Shown: positions 5,861 to 7,239 of the stretch, piece after piece
How positions within the stretch are numbered: position 1 is the first letter of the stretch
How the letters are laid out: each line of letters begins with the position of its first letter
Assembly: GCA_031288455.1 (NCBI GenBank)
Contig: JAITRI010000038.1
Coordinates: forward strand, 1-7,239
Direction: 5' to 3'
Source: Puniceicoccales bacterium
GTDB lineage: Bacteria > Verrucomicrobiota > Verrucomicrobiia > Opitutales > JAIRKQ01
Length of the DNA: 7,239 nt
Notes under the pieces: generated by a model
Told to the model about the DNA's origin: nothing
The model's input: the letters and a program-made list of their open reading frames with translations, nothing else
Databases searched by the model: none
Translations under genes and position numbers: made by a program

Positions 5861-5914
5861 ATGAGTATTGAGGGGAACATAACATTTATGGGTATTGAGG
5901 GTAACATAAGAAAA
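5861..5914 (+). repeat. 27-nt tandem duplication at the start of the effector-like gene
   Basis: Two adjacent 27-nt units (5861-5887 and 5888-5914) match at 21 positions and each begins with ATG. They encode M-S-I-E-G-N-I-T-F and M-G-I-E-G-N-I-R-K. The duplication supplies two in-frame start codons, and the first unit carries the GAGGGG that could serve as ribosome site for the second ATG. Confidence 0.8.
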
Positions 5915-7239
5915 AGATTAAGAATAATTTCTGACGAAGAAAATCAACCGCAGGAACACAATGTGTGCGTGGCATCTTCATCCATTGCGTCCGCTACACC
6001 AGGTGAAAATGCGTCACAGACTCCCGCTAATCGGCGCACAAGTCGAGTCCGTAGGTTGTTCTCTTGGTTTTCATTCAAAAAACGATCGAATGCAGCCGCA
6101 GCGTCGAACGCAGCTAGGGCACGGAATGCTGCTCCAGCGTCGAATGTAGCCGCAACGTCGAATGCAGCTGTGGCACAGAATACTGCCGCAAATAAACACG
6201 CTGTGGCGTTTACAAAAGCTCTTGTTGATTTCCGAACCAATTCAACCAATAAAAATGCCGAAGCAATTGTGAAGATGCACGATGAGCATTTCTCACGGCG
6301 CCAATACACTAACGACCCAACAAGCAAAGACGTCAAACGGCAATATTCGCAGGCAATTGCCGATTCCTATTGGACTGGTGTTTCGAAATCTGGAACCGGA
6401 AGATATGTGGCGTTGGTTGAAAATATGGCGCAATTGAGGGCGGCGATCGACGCCATAAAAAAGTATAATGCGGGAGTTCAGCAGGCAGGAAAGATTCGCA
6501 TTGCTAATGCGCTGGAGGATTCAGAGACTGGAATGGCCGAAGAATTCGCTGCGCAAAAATATGTTATCGATGAATATTCGGCACGCGATGACGTTAAAAC
6601 TGCCATTGCGAACAGCAGTCCACTGCCAATGCCAGATCGGCCGAATAATACTTTACCGCATGTGTTGGAGCAGCGGAGTCGTGGAGTTTCTGATCGAGAA
6701 ATCAATGGATTCGCTTATGATTCACTCAATCACTATGTGACCGAGTTTTCAGAGAAAGCACGCAATAGCATTAGCAGTATCGCCAAAGTAAATCTAGCTG
6801 CGTGCGGCAGAGAAGTCACAAACATGTCCTCCGCAAACAATCGCTGTGGCTGGAGAACTATACTATCCCAAACTGATCCATCGTTGGACGGTCTTACTCT
6901 CGCTAGCCAGAGTGTCCATTGCAACGAGCCAGCAGTGGTGTTTGCGGTAATGCAGTTGCGACTAGCGGCTGCGGTATACGATGCAAATTTAGCAGACAAT
7001 CGCGGTGGCATAGCAAATGCTGAACAGCTGAGGAAGTTTTTGGAAGAGCGCACAACAGCCAGGATGCTATCGAGTGACAGTAAGGGGATGTTTGACTACC
7101 CTGATATTCCAGCAATGGCTCGGATGTTTGGCAGGACAATTGTTTGCATTGGCAAAGTACCCGGCGGAAACATCTTGTCCGTTGACGCATACACGCCAAA
7201 CATGCAAAGTGACAGTTCCCCGAAAAACATCATCTTTGG
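5861..7239 (+). CDS. Candidate T3SS effector with OTU/papain-like cysteine protease region (3' end outside window)
   Basis: One reading frame runs without a stop from ATG 5861 (in-frame TAA at 5852) to the window edge, 459 complete codons; the rest is missing. No signal peptide is seen. Residues 1-56 are polar, like type III secretion signals. Residues 57-75 are strongly basic around L-F-S-W-F-S-F. Residues 76-111 are an Ala/Asn tandem repeat. Residues ~112-315 look helical (R-A-A-I-D-A-I-K-K-Y, A-Q-K-Y-V-I-D-E-Y). From ~320 the sequence resembles OTU-type deubiquitinases: N-N-R-C-G-W-R-T-I-L with Cys329 as likely nucleophile, then M-F-D-Y-P-D-I-P-A-M-A-R-M-F-G-R-T-I-V-C-I (410-430), matching the acidic-helix-strand part of OTU folds, and K-N-I-I-F at the edge, after which the catalytic His would be expected. 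A second ATG at 5888 has GAGGGG 12 nt upstream and is an alternative start. Coding is near certain; the protease call is tentative and effector status is inferred from context. Confidence 0.6.
   Translation, partial: MSIEGNITFMGIEGNIRKRLRIISDEENQPQEHNVCVASSSIASATPGENASQTPANRRTSRVRRLFSWFSFKKRSNAAAASNAARARNAAPASNVAATSNAAVAQNTAANKHAVAFTKALVDFRTNSTNKNAEAIVKMHDEHFSRRQYTNDPTSKDVKRQYSQAIADSYWTGVSKSGTGRYVALVENMAQLRAAIDAIKKYNAGVQQAGKIRIANALEDSETGMAEEFAAQKYVIDEYSARDDVKTAIANSSPLPMPDRPNNTLPHVLEQRSRGVSDREINGFAYDSLNHYVTEFSEKARNSISSIAKVNLAACGREVTNMSSANNRCGWRTILSQTDPSLDGLTLASQSVHCNEPAVVFAVMQLRLAAAVYDANLADNRGGIANAEQLRKFLEERTTARMLSSDSKGMFDYPDIPAMARMFGRTIVCIGKVPGGNILSVDAYTPNMQSDSSPKNIIF
6086..6193 (+). repeat. 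18-nt-period coding repeat (six units) in the effector-like gene
   Basis: Six 18-nt units encode SNAAAA, SNAARA, RNAAPA, SNVAAT, SNAAVA and QNTAAN (residues 76-111). Units 1-3 resemble units 4-6 in order, so the higher-order period is 54 nt, as if a three-unit block was duplicated. The product would be a flexible or helical Ala/Asn linker between the basic N-terminal patch and the folded part. Confidence 0.8.

Noticed and set aside
5944..6336. Minus-strand frame of 130 codons rich in Ala and Phe
   Set aside because: It mirrors the Ala/Asn repeat of the plus-strand effector-like gene, which is open over a much longer distance.

Overview
The window reads as a chromosomal segment of a Gram-negative, eukaryote-associated bacterium, most likely of the Planctomycetes-Verrucomicrobia-Chlamydiae group. 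The main reasons are an inner-ring protein of a type III secretion system (SctD/YscD) with an N-terminal FHA domain, a small beta-rich protein with 'DVGFGN-LYIRG-G-GLSW-KG' signatures that I associate with Verrucomicrobiota, and a small lipoprotein with a 'PW-RPA-WE' core. The phylum call is an inference from motif memory, not from a search.

Layout. (1) Positions 3-701 (+) hold the C-terminal part of a family 2 glycosyltransferase cut by the window edge. (2) Positions 3275-718 (-) hold a convergent four-gene cluster: a small carbohydrate-binding-like protein, sctD, a YscE/CdsE-like small helical protein whose start codon directly abuts the sctD stop, and an orphan 139-residue protein with a near-perfect Shine-Dalgarno. 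(3) A short divergent intergenic region (3276-3403) separates this cluster from a plus-strand set: a small lipoprotein, rsmI (16S rRNA 2'-O-methyltransferase) and nusB (antitermination factor). (4) Positions 4873-5860 hold no convincing gene. The main content is 2.3 copies of a ~209-bp tandem repeat with GC-rich hairpins, followed by about 400 bp of unexplained sequence. (5) From 5861 to the window end an uninterrupted plus-strand reading frame runs off the edge. Its predicted protein has a polar N-terminus, a basic patch, an 18-nt-period Ala/Asn repeat, a helical middle, and a C-terminal region resembling an OTU/papain-type cysteine protease (N-N-R-C-G-W followed by an 'ALA-LFGR-I-V'-like strand). 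The catalytic His would lie beyond the window.

How the parts may fit together. SctD forms the inner-membrane ring of an injectisome and the small downstream protein may be a needle co-chaperone. The 5861 gene looks like a candidate substrate: a host-directed deubiquitinase-like effector. The proposed promoter regions of the T3SS cluster and of the effector candidate share a 17-nt A-tract motif. rsmI and nusB are housekeeping genes. The best candidate for something undescribed is the truncated effector-like gene with its repeat-laden upstream region.
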